From assembly GCA_035048815.1 (NCBI GenBank), contig JAUCBN010000018.1:13668001-13732000 (forward strand): 64,000 bases of DNA, in the 5' to 3' direction. Source of the stretch: Abelmoschus esculentus (lineage: Eukaryota > Streptophyta > Magnoliopsida > Malvales > Malvaceae). Below, piece by piece: positions 36,539-47,149 of the stretch. Position numbers and translations under genes: made by a program. Numbering within the stretch: the first letter of the stretch is position 1; each line of letters opens with the position of its first letter. Below the pieces are notes generated by a model. That model had not been told where the DNA came from. It was given only the letters and a program-made list of their open reading frames with translations, and did not search any database.

Positions 36539-39139
36539 TTCGTATTTCTATAATATACATAATTAAATGGAAATAGCATATTAATAATCCCTCAAAAAAT
36601 ATAAAGCTTCTACCCATTTTTGGTTGTTGAGCAGTCACCATTTCCCAACACTGACTACCTAATCTTTTTATTTAATTCATTTTTTTTGTTTTCTGTTTCA
36701 GACTTTGTACTCTAGAACAAAGGTTCTAAGCTGTTAGCAGTTTAAGATAATGTATTTTAGGAAAGGTACTAACATGTAATAACTTTGTAAGAATAAAATC
36801 TAACTTAACATATTTAAGATAATGTATTTTAGGAAATTTTCATCAAAAGGTACCATTTTTAAAACCAAAAATTTTCCATCAAGACAGGTTTGGGTAGGAA
36901 ACAACAATAAAATGATACCATGTAAAAGACAATAAAACAAAAGGTTTCTAACCTGAATAATTCTTGTCCCTCAAGTCACTGATATCTTTGCCTCCAGAAG
37001 ATGTTGCAGATACTACTGGAATATGGAACCCATTGCCAGATTTAGATTCGATTTAATTATGATATTTAAATACATTTAATTATGATATTAATATGCTATT
37101 TCCATTTAATACATTTAAATACATTTAAATATAGTCCCTTCATCTGTTGCATATAAATTTGGTATTGATTTTTATCATATCCATATATTTTACATATCTT
37201 TTAAAGATGGCATTTTGTGAGGACAAGTACTCCAAGTTCCTACAGATTTCGTATCTTTTAAATACAATGAGAAAAGCAAATCTTAGAACTTCTTAAATTA
37301 AACCTACAAAGAAGAAAGCTAAACAACTTAAATTCTTCCAAATTAAGATTGCTGAAGAGTTTTGCTGTATTCAGTAAACCTATAATGAAAACGATTAAAT
37401 CTATAAATATTTATGTTGAACATTTCATACAGATGATGAAAGCATAAGATTGACACTTCATTTTCCTAATATTATATAATAATAGAGGGGAACCGAGTAA
37501 TTAGATAAATCAAGATAAAATGGTTATAAGTATACCATAAGAATCTTCGAATCTGCGTATGAATGCGAGCTGAAACAAAGCACCTGCAGTTCCCAATGAA
37601 TCGATGCATCAAAATAATTAAAAATTCAATAAAATTTTTAGTCAATAGTATACGGGTTGTACTACCCGAGAAACAAAATAATCAATAGTATTGCCAACAT
37701 AAATCTGATACAAATGATTCAAAGTTTTAGAAACTAAAACAAAATAATCAATAGCTCAAATGATACAAAATCCTTAATCCACAATCCAAAGGACACTCAC
37801 ACTACAAAAGGTCAAGTACTTCCATTTACAAAAATGATATTTTTCTCGAAATATTACATGGTTGTAATTAAATAATTTGTTTCATCATACGATAAAAACT
37901 TGAGGAGTTAATATATGATTATTCTCTTATCTGAGTATCACCAAGACAACAAATTCATGGCAAGTAGACAGCCTAATATTAGAAATTTAAACTACATTTC
38001 GTCCAAGTCGAATGATAGCAGTTAATTGACCAACCAACTACCGAGTTATCAGATATTTAGTAAAAATGTCCCAATCATGCCTAAATCATATACTATCCCC
38101 TTCTTCAAAACTCAAGATTAACTAACCCTTTCTATGTGCTCAGCTATGTTAACCAGACTCTTAGTTTTACTTAAAGCATGGAGTCATACATGTTAACAGT
38201 ACTTCACAGTAATTTAAATCTGCAACCGTAATTTAAATCCATGTTAACAGTACTTCACACCTAATTGAATTAAACTCTCTATGCTATCTTAAGCATGTAT
38301 AGAGAACAACCTTCTTCGATACTTTATCAAACCAGGGTATTGCTAGGAGTACATCTCATATCTATATTAGATCCATAACTCTATTTTTTTAACTCAAATA
38401 TCCTTTTTTTCAATCCTAAAACCTTAAAACGATGCCTTAAAATTATCCCATCAATTACCTAAAGAATATTAAATGATTTTCTACCATTTTACTCCTTTAA
38501 AACACTAATTTCATGAATTATTGTTAAAGGGGTATAAGCTTACATTCAAACTATAAAAACCAAATCAAGCAACAGTCATTAGTGTTTATGATTTTCATAA
38601 ATACGCAAGAGTTTTTAGTGTAATCACTTTGTGAACCTTAGGTTCTCACTCAAACACATCATAGAAGATAAATTGTCAGGCAAGTTTATCTTGATGTTTA
38701 TCATATTTTTTAAGTTTCAAACACATCATAGAGTTTCTACGCATGCCTATTTCAAGGAGAATCCAATCAAACAATGAAATCAATCAAGAAAGGCTGCAGC
38801 ATGTTGAAACTTGAAGGCAACATGGTTTGAACAGTTTAAATCGATAGCTTTGGAGCAACTGAGGGGATGCATCGAATGACTCTCTTTCTTAGTATAATCA
38901 ATTTGAATCCGATACTTTTTTTTAGTTAGAACCCTAAATCTAAATCTAAAGAACAATCCGCTTACCTGAAGTAGAACGACGGTCGGGGGCGTCGGTCGGA
39001 GCTGCCGGCGAAGGAACGGACGGCGGCGAACGGCAGAGTGGACGGACGGACGGCTGGGTTTTGAGGGGGGAATTTGCAGAGGAATTGTGGTTGGGGAGGG
39101 AGTGCTGTTTCTGGAACGGTGTAATCGTTCATAAAAAAT
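36539..39139 (-). other. 5' non-coding region of the CACTA element
   Basis: AT-rich, no coding frame. A short GC-rich stretch (about 38965-39060, CGGACGGACGG-like on the plus strand) stands out and may mark the transcription start area of the transposase gene; introns in a leader are possible. Confidence 0.45.
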
Positions 39140-39475
39140 AAGTTTGCGGCGTTTGTTAATAAAACACCGTAAAAGAACTACCTATTACGGCGTTTTTTAC
39201 TAAAACGCCACAAAGATTGAGCCTTTTGCAGCGTTTTTAAATGAAACACCACAAGCTTTGAGACTACTGCGGCATTTTTAAATGAAACGCCACAAGATTT
39301 GAGACTACTGCGGCGTTTGTTGAAAAAAACGCCACTATAGTTCGGGTAAGTGCGACGTTTTTCTTAAAACGCCACTAAGATAGAAGTACTGCGGCGTTTT
39401 TAAAAGAAGCACCACTAATTTGCGATTCTTTGTGGCGTTTTATAAAAAAACGCCACTAAAGTCGCCGCTACAGTA
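39140..39475. repeat. CACTA subterminal palindromic repeats, right
   Basis: About nine GCGGCGTTT...AAACGCC hairpin units in the same style as 30527-30935. Confidence 0.8.
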
Positions 39476-39494
39476 CAAAACTGGTGTAGTGAAT

Positions 39495-40099
39495 CTTTGA
39501 TCAAATACAATAATACGATGAATACAAAAAGGATATCTACTAGATTACGAAGGTTTAATTTCTAAGATTTATATTATGAAATTTAAATAAGTTGAGTTTT
39601 TAAAAAAATTATCATTTAGCAATTCGTAAATTAATACTAAAAAAATAATAAAGAATGAGAGGAGAAACTAACCAGTAAATCAGTAACCGACAGATACTGA
39701 AGATGCAAAACCAAAAAACAAGGATGATGAATAAAGAAAGAGATTAATTTTAAATTTTAGATTTTAAAAATAAAAATACGCTCTTTAATTTTAAACATAT
39801 ATACCTAATATTTGGTGAAATTATAAGTTATGTCTTATGAAATTTTAAGATTTATATATTTGTCTCTAAAATTATATATAAATTCATAATAGTCTAAAAT
39901 TTATATGGTGAGTGTAAGATGGACGAATTTGAAACGTGTCAATACGAGGCGGGCTACCTACTAACCATGACGGGTACAACATTTTACATCCATACCCGTC
40001 AACCACCCATTAAATTTATACCCATCCCCTTCCCAATTGGAGCGGGTGCAGTGCGAAATCTATTAATTTATACCTATTTACCATCCCAACTCAAAGAGC
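39495..40099. other. Intergenic, with a MITE-like remnant
   Basis: 39920-40095 has CGGGTAC/ACCCGTC-type words typical of hAT MITE remnants; the rest is AT-rich. No gene seen. Confidence 0.35.
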
Positions 40100-41966
40100 C
40101 TTGAGAAGGAGAAAGCTTGAAGTGAAGGGAATCTTTATTGTTGTTCGTTTTAGCTTAAGGTTGGTAATCACTAACTCCTTAGTATCATACATCTCATAAA
40201 ATTTGACTTGTTGTATATATGGTTGATTGTTTTGGTAGCTTAGAGACCCATTAACGGTGATTTTGTGAATAATTGATGGTATGTTGTAAAATTTTAGAAA
40301 CACACTAAAAATCATCCTAATAAGTAGTAGGAACGAAGTGGTAATCAACCATTTAAGTTGAGCTGGGAAATTTGGTGATTTCTCAACCTAGAACTGTATT
40401 TTCATGTAGAGGTACCGATAAAAGGTTGTCCTGTATTGGTACGCTAGAGTATTTTGGTAGAAAAAATATAAGGGGTGTATTAGTACGGTTGCCCATGTAC
40501 CGGTTCATCTGCTTCATTCAAATTTTAGATACATTTTTCGTTACCGATATACAAGGGTGTATCATACCACTGTTAAATTGGATTTTAATAGATAAGTGTA
40601 TCGATATGATATATAAGCGTACCAAAATAGGTATGAGTCAATACCGGTACGAGGGTTAGCCGTATCAATACGGGTAGGCTTATTTGGGTTCTTTGAAGGT
40701 AATAATGTATCGCTACGCGTTAGATGAATTCCGATACTGAGTATCGTAACAGTACGTTTTGTAGGTATATCGGTACTTGCTGATCAATTTGTCCAAAAAT
40801 TAACACTTTTATTCAGGGTTTTATAATTCAGGGTAAACGGTCTTAAGGGTCTCCTAAGGTATAAAATGAATGCCAAAATTGAAAAACTAATATTTTAAAC
40901 TCGTTCATAAGAAAATTGGCTAATTACTCGATAAAGGGTCGATAAATAAATGGTGATAGTAAGCCATAAAGAATTGGTGGATTTTATGCGGTGTGATAAA
41001 CTAGTAACCTTGTTGTGTGCTGATGGATTGCCTATTGATATGATTTTATGTGGTGGATCCAGACATACACACACACTATATATATATATATATATAATAT
41101 GTTGCAACAATCGAAGACATACCAAATGGAGAATCACGATGTTTAGTGGACGCGGGTCTCATTTCAAGATGTTTGATGGACCATTCCAAGTGTGAATATA
41201 GGATTCCAATGCTTAGTGGATGCGGGCTTCGTCTTAGAGTATAGGATCCCGATACTTAGTGGACGTGGACTTCATCTTAGAGTATAAGATCCCGGTACTT
41301 AGTGGACGCGAGCTCTATTCTTGTATGATCCCGATGCTTAGTGTTCGTGGATTACACTACCTATATATACATATATTATAGTGTATGAGATGTTGTGTGG
41401 ACTTATATTGTCATGTATATGTTGTGTGCCGGAATTATGCATGCATGTTATCTTGTGTTTAGGCGGATATAGTAGCGCCATTGTTCTCATGCCATGACAT
41501 CATTCATGTAGTATTTGTTTTATTTATGATATGTGTGATGTAGGTCGAGTGACGAAGTACTCACCGAGTTTTCGTAGCTTAAGTTTTAGATTGTGTTTCT
41601 ATGCGTAGGCGTTTAGGTGGCAGTGGATTGGAGGAGCACCATCGTGGTTGGTTTCAACATCGACTTGTGTTAGAGTATATTTACTAGATGTAATGGCCAT
41701 GTACTTGTAGAACCCTATATATAATTTATAACTCTTATTTTAATTTGGATCGAGTCGAATGTTTTAATGATTTATAATATTTGGAGCTTCATACTACTCT
41801 TTTGAAATATTTTAATTATGTCTTTAATTTAAATAGACTTGATTAGATTTAAAATGAATAGACTTTTATTGGATTTAAATCTACTAAATGAGCTTTTGAA
41901 ATAAAATTTTAAAATACGGATTTTAAGTTGAAGACTCAATATAACATCCGAATCGAGGTATTACAA
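40100..41966 (+). repeat. Del/Tekay-like LTR remnant
   Basis: The sequence has hallmarks of chromovirus-type plant LTRs: many TACCGGTAC/GGTACCGAT words (40405-40780), GACGAAGTACTCACCGAG near 41550 and an end reading AACATCCGAATCGAGGTATTACA (40-bp region ending 41966). No gag or pol adjoins it, so it is a solo LTR or fragment. The left limit is uncertain. Confidence 0.4.
41131..41350 (+). repeat. Minisatellite, about 43-bp period
   Basis: GATCCCGATGCTTAGTGGAC-like units begin near 41202, 41245, 41288 and 41327, with a more diverged unit near 41131; steps are 43, 43 and 39 bases. It is followed upstream by (AC)n/(TA)n at 41063-41096. Confidence 0.75.
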
Positions 41967-42488
41967 AGACTCCTACCTAAGAACTCAATGTTCTAGGACC
42001 TCAACCTTTGCCAACACAATCAAGGTCTAATTGGTCTAACTTGGTCATTTCCAATCATTAAACTTTTTTAGATTTTAAATTTTCAATTGTAAATCAAACA
42101 CTGACTATTAAAATTTGAAACTAAAATGATGAACTAGATTTTAAAAATTGAAAAAAAAAACTAAAAACAATTAAATTTATCAAACTAAATTTGCAATATA
42201 AATATAATACAAGGACTAATAACCAGATTTGAACATCAAATAAAAACTTGCTTTAGAAAAATCGCGCAAGTTGAATTCAAAGTTGTGGATTTGAAATCAA
42301 ATTACTAAAATATCTTTAGCCCCACCATAGATCCATTGTTTTCTTTTTCCTATTCCTAGATGATTCTAGGAATTAAAAATTTTAATTTTTTAATATAATA
42401 TATATTATATTTTCTATTAAAAATCTTATTCTATATTCCTAAACTCTTATAATTTTATACTCAACATTTATAATATAATTTTTTAGAG
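41967..42488. other. AT-rich intergenic
   Basis: No gene or element recognised. Confidence 0.5.
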
Positions 42489-42777
42489 TAAACTACACCA
42501 GTGACCACCCAACTATTTGAGGATATCTATTTTGACCACCCAACTAAAGAACTCGTCGATCAGGTACCCAACTTTGAAACCCTACCTATTTTGGCCACTG
42601 CCGTTAAAAATCTGACGGAAAAGTTAACAGTAATGACGTGGCAGTTAATTAGAAGTTGTAAAATGTCACAAATCAGTTGGGTGATTAATTTTATTTATTT
42701 ATTTTTATGATTAATTAACGTGTCACCACTTGGTTGGTGAGAAAAAAAGGAAGAAGGAAAATATTGTGTTAATATAT

Positions 42778-42850
42778 GCCAAAGAGGGGATTTGAACCCT
42801 TGCCCTCTTGCTTATTATAAAGCAAAAGGCTCAACCATTGAGACAATGTA
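42778..42850 (-). other. tRNA-like segment in left arm
   Basis: The minus strand reads a box-A-like CAATGGTTGAGCC, then about 30 bases later the box-B-like GGGTTCAAATCCC. It cannot be folded into a proper cloverleaf by eye, so it is tRNA-derived or SINE-like, not a tRNA gene. Confidence 0.4.
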
Positions 42851-43489
42851 ATATTTGTGATATGAAACCCGAAAATGAAGTATTAAATGTTATATCTTAG
42901 TATTTGAATTACCTTGATAAAGACCGACCATTTAAATCGATTAATATTTAAATAAAAATATTAAATATTTAAATTTTAATTATTCGAATAAATTAAAATC
43001 TAAATATTCGAATAAAAATATTTAGATTTTAATTATTAGAATATTTGAATTTTGTTGTTTAAATATTTTTATATTTTTTGTTCAAATAATTAAAATCTAA
43101 ATATTTTTATTCAAATATTTTTAAATTCAAATATTCGAATATTTATGATTTTTATTCGAATATCTAAATATTTTTATTCGAATATTTAAAATATAAATAT
43201 TTTTATTCAAATATTTATTAATTTTCAACTAATATTTTTATTTATATATTTAATATTATTCAAATATTTTAATTCGAATAATATTAAATAAAAATATTAA
43301 AATATTTAATATTCGAATATTTAATATATGTATTTTAAATATTTAATTATTTTGATTTATTTATTAAATGTTTTATTATTTTAATTTAAATATTAATCGA
43401 CTTGAAATTTTGTTATTCTAGGCTTTTACTAAAACTTGATCACTTAATAATACATGTGAATATACTGTGATACAAGAAGTAATTTGGCC

Positions 43490-43565
43490 TAGTGGTTCAC
43501 TAATTTGGTGGGTGCTTGTTGTGCTAAAAGTTGTTGGTTCAAATTCCCATACATGCAATAAACTT
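43490..43565 (+). other. tRNA-like segment in right arm
   Basis: Box-A-like TTTGGCCTAGTGGTT (near 43493) and box-B-like GGTTCAAATTCCC (43546-43558), mirror-placed relative to the left-arm segment. Confidence 0.4.
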
Positions 43566-44113
43566 TGCATTTTATTTCTTCCACTAATCATTCACCAATC
43601 CGGTGGTGTGTCATCAATCGATTGGATGATTAATTTTATTTATTAATTTAAAATTAGGATTAAATTAAAATAAATAAATAAATTAGAGGATTAAATGTGT
43701 AATTTTATCGATTTTAATTAACAGCCACGTCACTGATGTTAACTTTTTCGTCAGATTTTTAACGGCAGTGGCCAAAATAGGTAGAGTTTCAAAGTTAGGG
43801 TACCTGATTGACGAGTTCTTTAGTTTGGTGGTCAAAATAGGTATCCCCAATTAATTGAGTGGTCACTGGTGTAGTTTATTTATTTATTTTTTTTAATAGC
43901 TTGTATTCCTTATATGGAATTCTAATTGTCCCTGGGTCTATTAATCAAATAATGACAAAACAATGACCACACTTTTCTGGTTATGGACTTATGGTGGTCG
44001 TATAAAACTATGCAACTTTCTCCGCTCCATTTTAACGTAATACGAAACTGAAAAACCTCAAAAGGGAAACCAAAATCAAAAGATCTCTGTTGTGCTGTGT
44101 TCTTGAAAGGGAA

Positions 44114-44205
44114 ATGGAGGGAGAGGCAGAGATGGAGCGATTGCCTATAGACTTGTTGGCTCATATACTGTTCATGATCACTTCTTTCACCGATTTAGCC
44201 CAGTA

Positions 44206-44236
<31 letters not shown>

Positions 44237-45174
44237 CTTCTTCTTCTTCTTCTTCTTCTTCTTTATTTGAATGGTGACTGAAATATTATGCCTGGTAGGG
44301 CAAGTGGGGTTTGTAGGAAATGGAAACAAGCCGTGATACAGGCTCTAGCTAGAAGGAAAACCCTGAGTTTTGCTGGCTGCAAAATGGACGATGAGTCCAC
44401 TGCTCGTCTCGTTCGTCATGCATATGGTCTTAAAGAACTCGACATGTAAATCTGTTCCTCGGTTCCTAGTTTCATGATTTTTACTCGAATCTAACTCGAA
44501 GAACATAGTTTTATACATGGTTGATGGTACTCATTTTCTTGTACTAATTCGTATTGTAATGACAGTTCGAGGAGTCGTTGGGGTTGTCAAATTACAGACA
44601 TTGGACTATACCATATCTCATTAGCAAAGTGTGTTAGCAACTTAACATCAATTTCACTTTGGGGTATGACAGGGATCACTGACAAAGGTGTTGTTCAATT
44701 GGTATGTAAAACCCTTTTTGCCTCTGTCATTACTCAATCTCCTTGGCTTGAATTTGATGAACTGCATTTTTTTTCCAACAGGTAACTAGAACCAATTCCT
44801 TGAAAAACCTCAATGTCGGAGGTACATTTATCACCGATAAATCGTTATCCGCCATTGCCAATAACTGTCCACATTTAAAGGTACCCTTTTTTCAGAAAGT
44901 TTATTTGTTCTTAACCGAAGATTGAGATTCTGAGTTTGGGTCCATTCTCATGTAATCTCAGAGCATTGTCCTATGGAGTTGCCGTCATGTTACAGAAACT
45001 GGACTCTTTGTTCTTGTACGTAAATGTCGAAAACTAGAGTCGATTAATGTGTGGGGAACTAGAGTTCCCTTTGACTGTTTCATTGGTTTGCTTACTATCC
45101 GACCAGCTCTTCAAATCAAACCACAAGGTTTGCCATTAAACGTCGGAGCTGTGCCAATGTTACCTGTAATATAA
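44114..45174 (+). CDS. F-box/LRR protein, ortholog-like to Arabidopsis At5g67140, five exons
   Basis: Exons: 44114-44202, 44299-44445, 44566-44701, 44782-44880 and 44962-45174. All introns are GT-AG and in phase, giving 227 residues, about the length of the Arabidopsis relative. The N-terminal F-box (LPIDLLAHIL, then ASGVCRKWKQAV, residues 10-42) would bind a SKP1-type adaptor of an SCF ubiquitin ligase. The rest is leucine-rich repeats: LKELDISRSRWGCQITDIGL, LTSISLWGMTGITDKGVVQL, LKNLNVGGTFITDKSL and RKLESINVWGTRVPFDCF. The start is the first ATG after a purine-rich leader. Intron 1 holds a long CTT repeat. A polyadenylation-like AATAAA lies near 45229. The target is unknown; the match to At5g67140 is from memory of the family. 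Confidence 0.88.
44207..44263 (+). repeat. (CTT)n microsatellite in intron 1 of the F-box gene
   Basis: About 57 bases of CTT, starting five bases after the exon 1 donor; it also serves as a pyrimidine tract within a 96-bp intron. Confidence 0.95.
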
Positions 45175-45934
45175 GAGGTTCCTTCTTCTGATTATTTCAA
45201 TTGTAATGATATGAATTTGTTGATTCAATAAATTGAAACTTACCTCCAAGAAACCGTGTTCTCATTGGTTTGTTCATCTGCCTTTAAAAACAGACATTCA
45301 ACAAATTCGAAGCTTGATTACCTTAGGGAAATGTAGTTCATTAGAATCTGCAAGCTAAACCTGCTGTATAAGTCCAATGGCTACAAATTTATCAGACAAA
45401 TACTAGCAACTTCAACATGCAGCTAACTTGATTTATCATACGATACTGAAGAGGATATATCAAGAAATCTTTCGATTGTAATCGAATTCTTTGGCTATGA
45501 CATGCATTCCTTGATATTTGACCCGGTAAGACAGCAATGCAGTACAGGACTGGACTCTGGATTTTAAGTACATACGCATATTATAAGCTCTCCAAGAAGT
45601 GTAGACAGCAGATGCTAACCTGAAAAACTAGCCATTCTAGAGAAATAATGAGATGCTCCATGGAAATGAAAACAAGGCAACAATCAAGTGATTAGGGTGA
45701 TAGATTGTTGAAGTGGATCCTGAGAACTGAAGGGGTCCAGAAAAGCTTATAAGGGTATTTGTCACCGTACATGGAGTTTGTATTGAAATGTTCTTGTATG
45801 ATCTAAAGGGTGTTAATAATCCAAGAAAATAAAATCAAAATATTTACATGATTATTAAAGAGAACATGATTTAATATAAGAACAAAACAGAGATTTCAAC
45901 AAATTTCAGCTTTAAAAGAAACAAAACTCAACAA
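45175..45934. other. 3' flank between two convergent genes
   Basis: Includes the putative AATAAA near 45229; no coding frame seen. Confidence 0.5.
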
Positions 45935-46239
45935 TCATGCATGGGGAAAGGCTACAGAGATGTGTGTTTGTCTCTCAAGACTCTGATAAGGAATATCTGA
46001 TAGCCATTGGTGAAAATTTGGATTAGAAAAAAGTTCAGATTTGTAGATTCTTGTGCCTGTATAATGCCATGTATATGAAATGTTAGTATCAATTTAACAA
46101 AGTCTTGTTTCAAATGACGATGAATGCATACCAACAAACCTGGCAGGCTGCAAAAGTGTTGCATCCACAGGGCACAGAGTCTCTGGCCATTGATGCAATC
46201 CGGATCATCAAATACACCACCTCCATCACTCCTCTGCAT
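45935..46239 (-). CDS. Candidate two-exon small protein, unknown function
   Basis: On the minus strand an ATG at 46239 opens a frame to 46140 (MQRSDGGGVFDDPDCINGQR...), then a GT-AG intron (46139-46057, 83 bp) leads in phase to 46056-45935, ending in a stop at 45935-45937. The product would be 73 residues. It has a balanced, non-repetitive composition with several Cys, Trp and His and looks more protein-like than the surrounding frames, but I recognise no family. It may instead be the last exons or a remnant of a larger gene, since CAG just before residue 3 could be a splice acceptor. It converges on the F-box gene. Confidence 0.35.
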
Positions 46240-47139
46240 GATTTATCCCGTTTCTATGGTTAGTGCTTTGCATATTTCAAAACAAATTTATAGATATCAG
46301 CTACAACTATTACCAGGTAAAAATTCAAGATGCTTGATTCAAAGGCTAATAAATTCTAGATGCTTGATTCACTGGTTCATGGAGCTTGATTGATTCAATG
46401 TCTAAAAGATAATTTAAAGTCTAGATGCTTAGTTTGGCTTTTTTATATATATAAATAAATTCTATAATCGTAAAAGTTTAATACGTGGGTCATTCGTGGA
46501 GGAAAGACGCTTTATTCCATCGCCAAAAATGCAACCATGGTCCAACATCAGTGAGTGATCAGATTTTGAGAGATTTAGGGATTTAAAATTTAGGCATTAG
46601 AGATTTTAAATTTAAAGGATAATTTGGGATTATTTTATTTATTTATTTATTTATTTTTAAATATAGTTTTGTTTTTAAATATAGTTTTAAAATTTTAAGA
46701 AGCTGATTTATTTGTCACCGTACATGGAGTTTGTATTGACTCAAAAAAGCAGAGTCTTATTTTCTTAAATCGGGAAGTCGTATAAACCATTCTTTCTCCC
46801 ACGAGATTAGAAATTATTGTTTTCGGCATGTAATTAGTAATTACACCATATAAATAATACGTCAAAATTCATATAAACTAAAGTTAAAGATGAGCACGGC
46901 TTAGATTTTTGATTCACTCGTATTTGATCCGAATTTTAAACCTTTTCATTTGTTATTCGACCCGACCTTGATTTAGGATATAAAAAATTTGATTCGAGTT
47001 TTAAGCTACAAAATTTGACCCGACCCAACCTAAGCTATTAAATTTTTTAAAATTTTAAAAATTTAATTGTAAAAAATTAAGGATCTAATTGAAAAAAATA
47101 ATGACTTAATTATATACATAAAAATATGTAAAAATTACG
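46240..47139. other. AT-rich intergenic with MITE-like remnant
   Basis: Short repeats of a TAxATTCxAGATGCTTGATTC word at 46325-46435. 46890-47040 has CGACCCGACC-type words of hAT MITE remnants. No gene seen. Confidence 0.4.
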
Positions 47140-47149
47140 GTATTAATTC

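Larger units (their letters stand above)
30505..39491 (-). mobile_element. CACTA (En/Spm-type) DNA transposon, full length
   Basis: The left end reads CACTACAGCAAAACAGG and the right end, on the minus strand, CACTACACCAGTTTTGTAC. Both are flanked by AAT (30502-30504 and 39492-39494), the 3-bp duplication expected for CACTA elements. Both ends carry dense subterminal repeats. Inside, on the minus strand, are a TNP2-like transposase (36538-32852, broken) and a second spliced gene of the PTTA/En-Spm type (32758-31150, apparently intact). Length 8,987 bp. Confidence 0.92.
42489..43878. mobile_element. Non-autonomous terminal-inverted-repeat element with tRNA-like arms
   Basis: The left end TAAACTACACCAGTGACCAC and the inverse of the right end (TAAACTACACCAGTGACCAC) match, and similarity continues about 180 bp inward (for example AAAAATCTGACG / CGTCAGATTTTT). 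Further in, each arm has a tRNA-like stretch in opposite orientation. The centre (about 42900-43420) is almost pure A/T with TTCGAATA words. No protein is encoded. A TA duplication fits the ends, but the flanks are too AT-rich to decide; a 9-bp MULE-type duplication is not seen. Confidence 0.75.

Noticed and set aside
42778..42850. Possible tRNA gene
   Set aside because: Box A/B-like words are present but acceptor and anticodon stems do not pair by eye.
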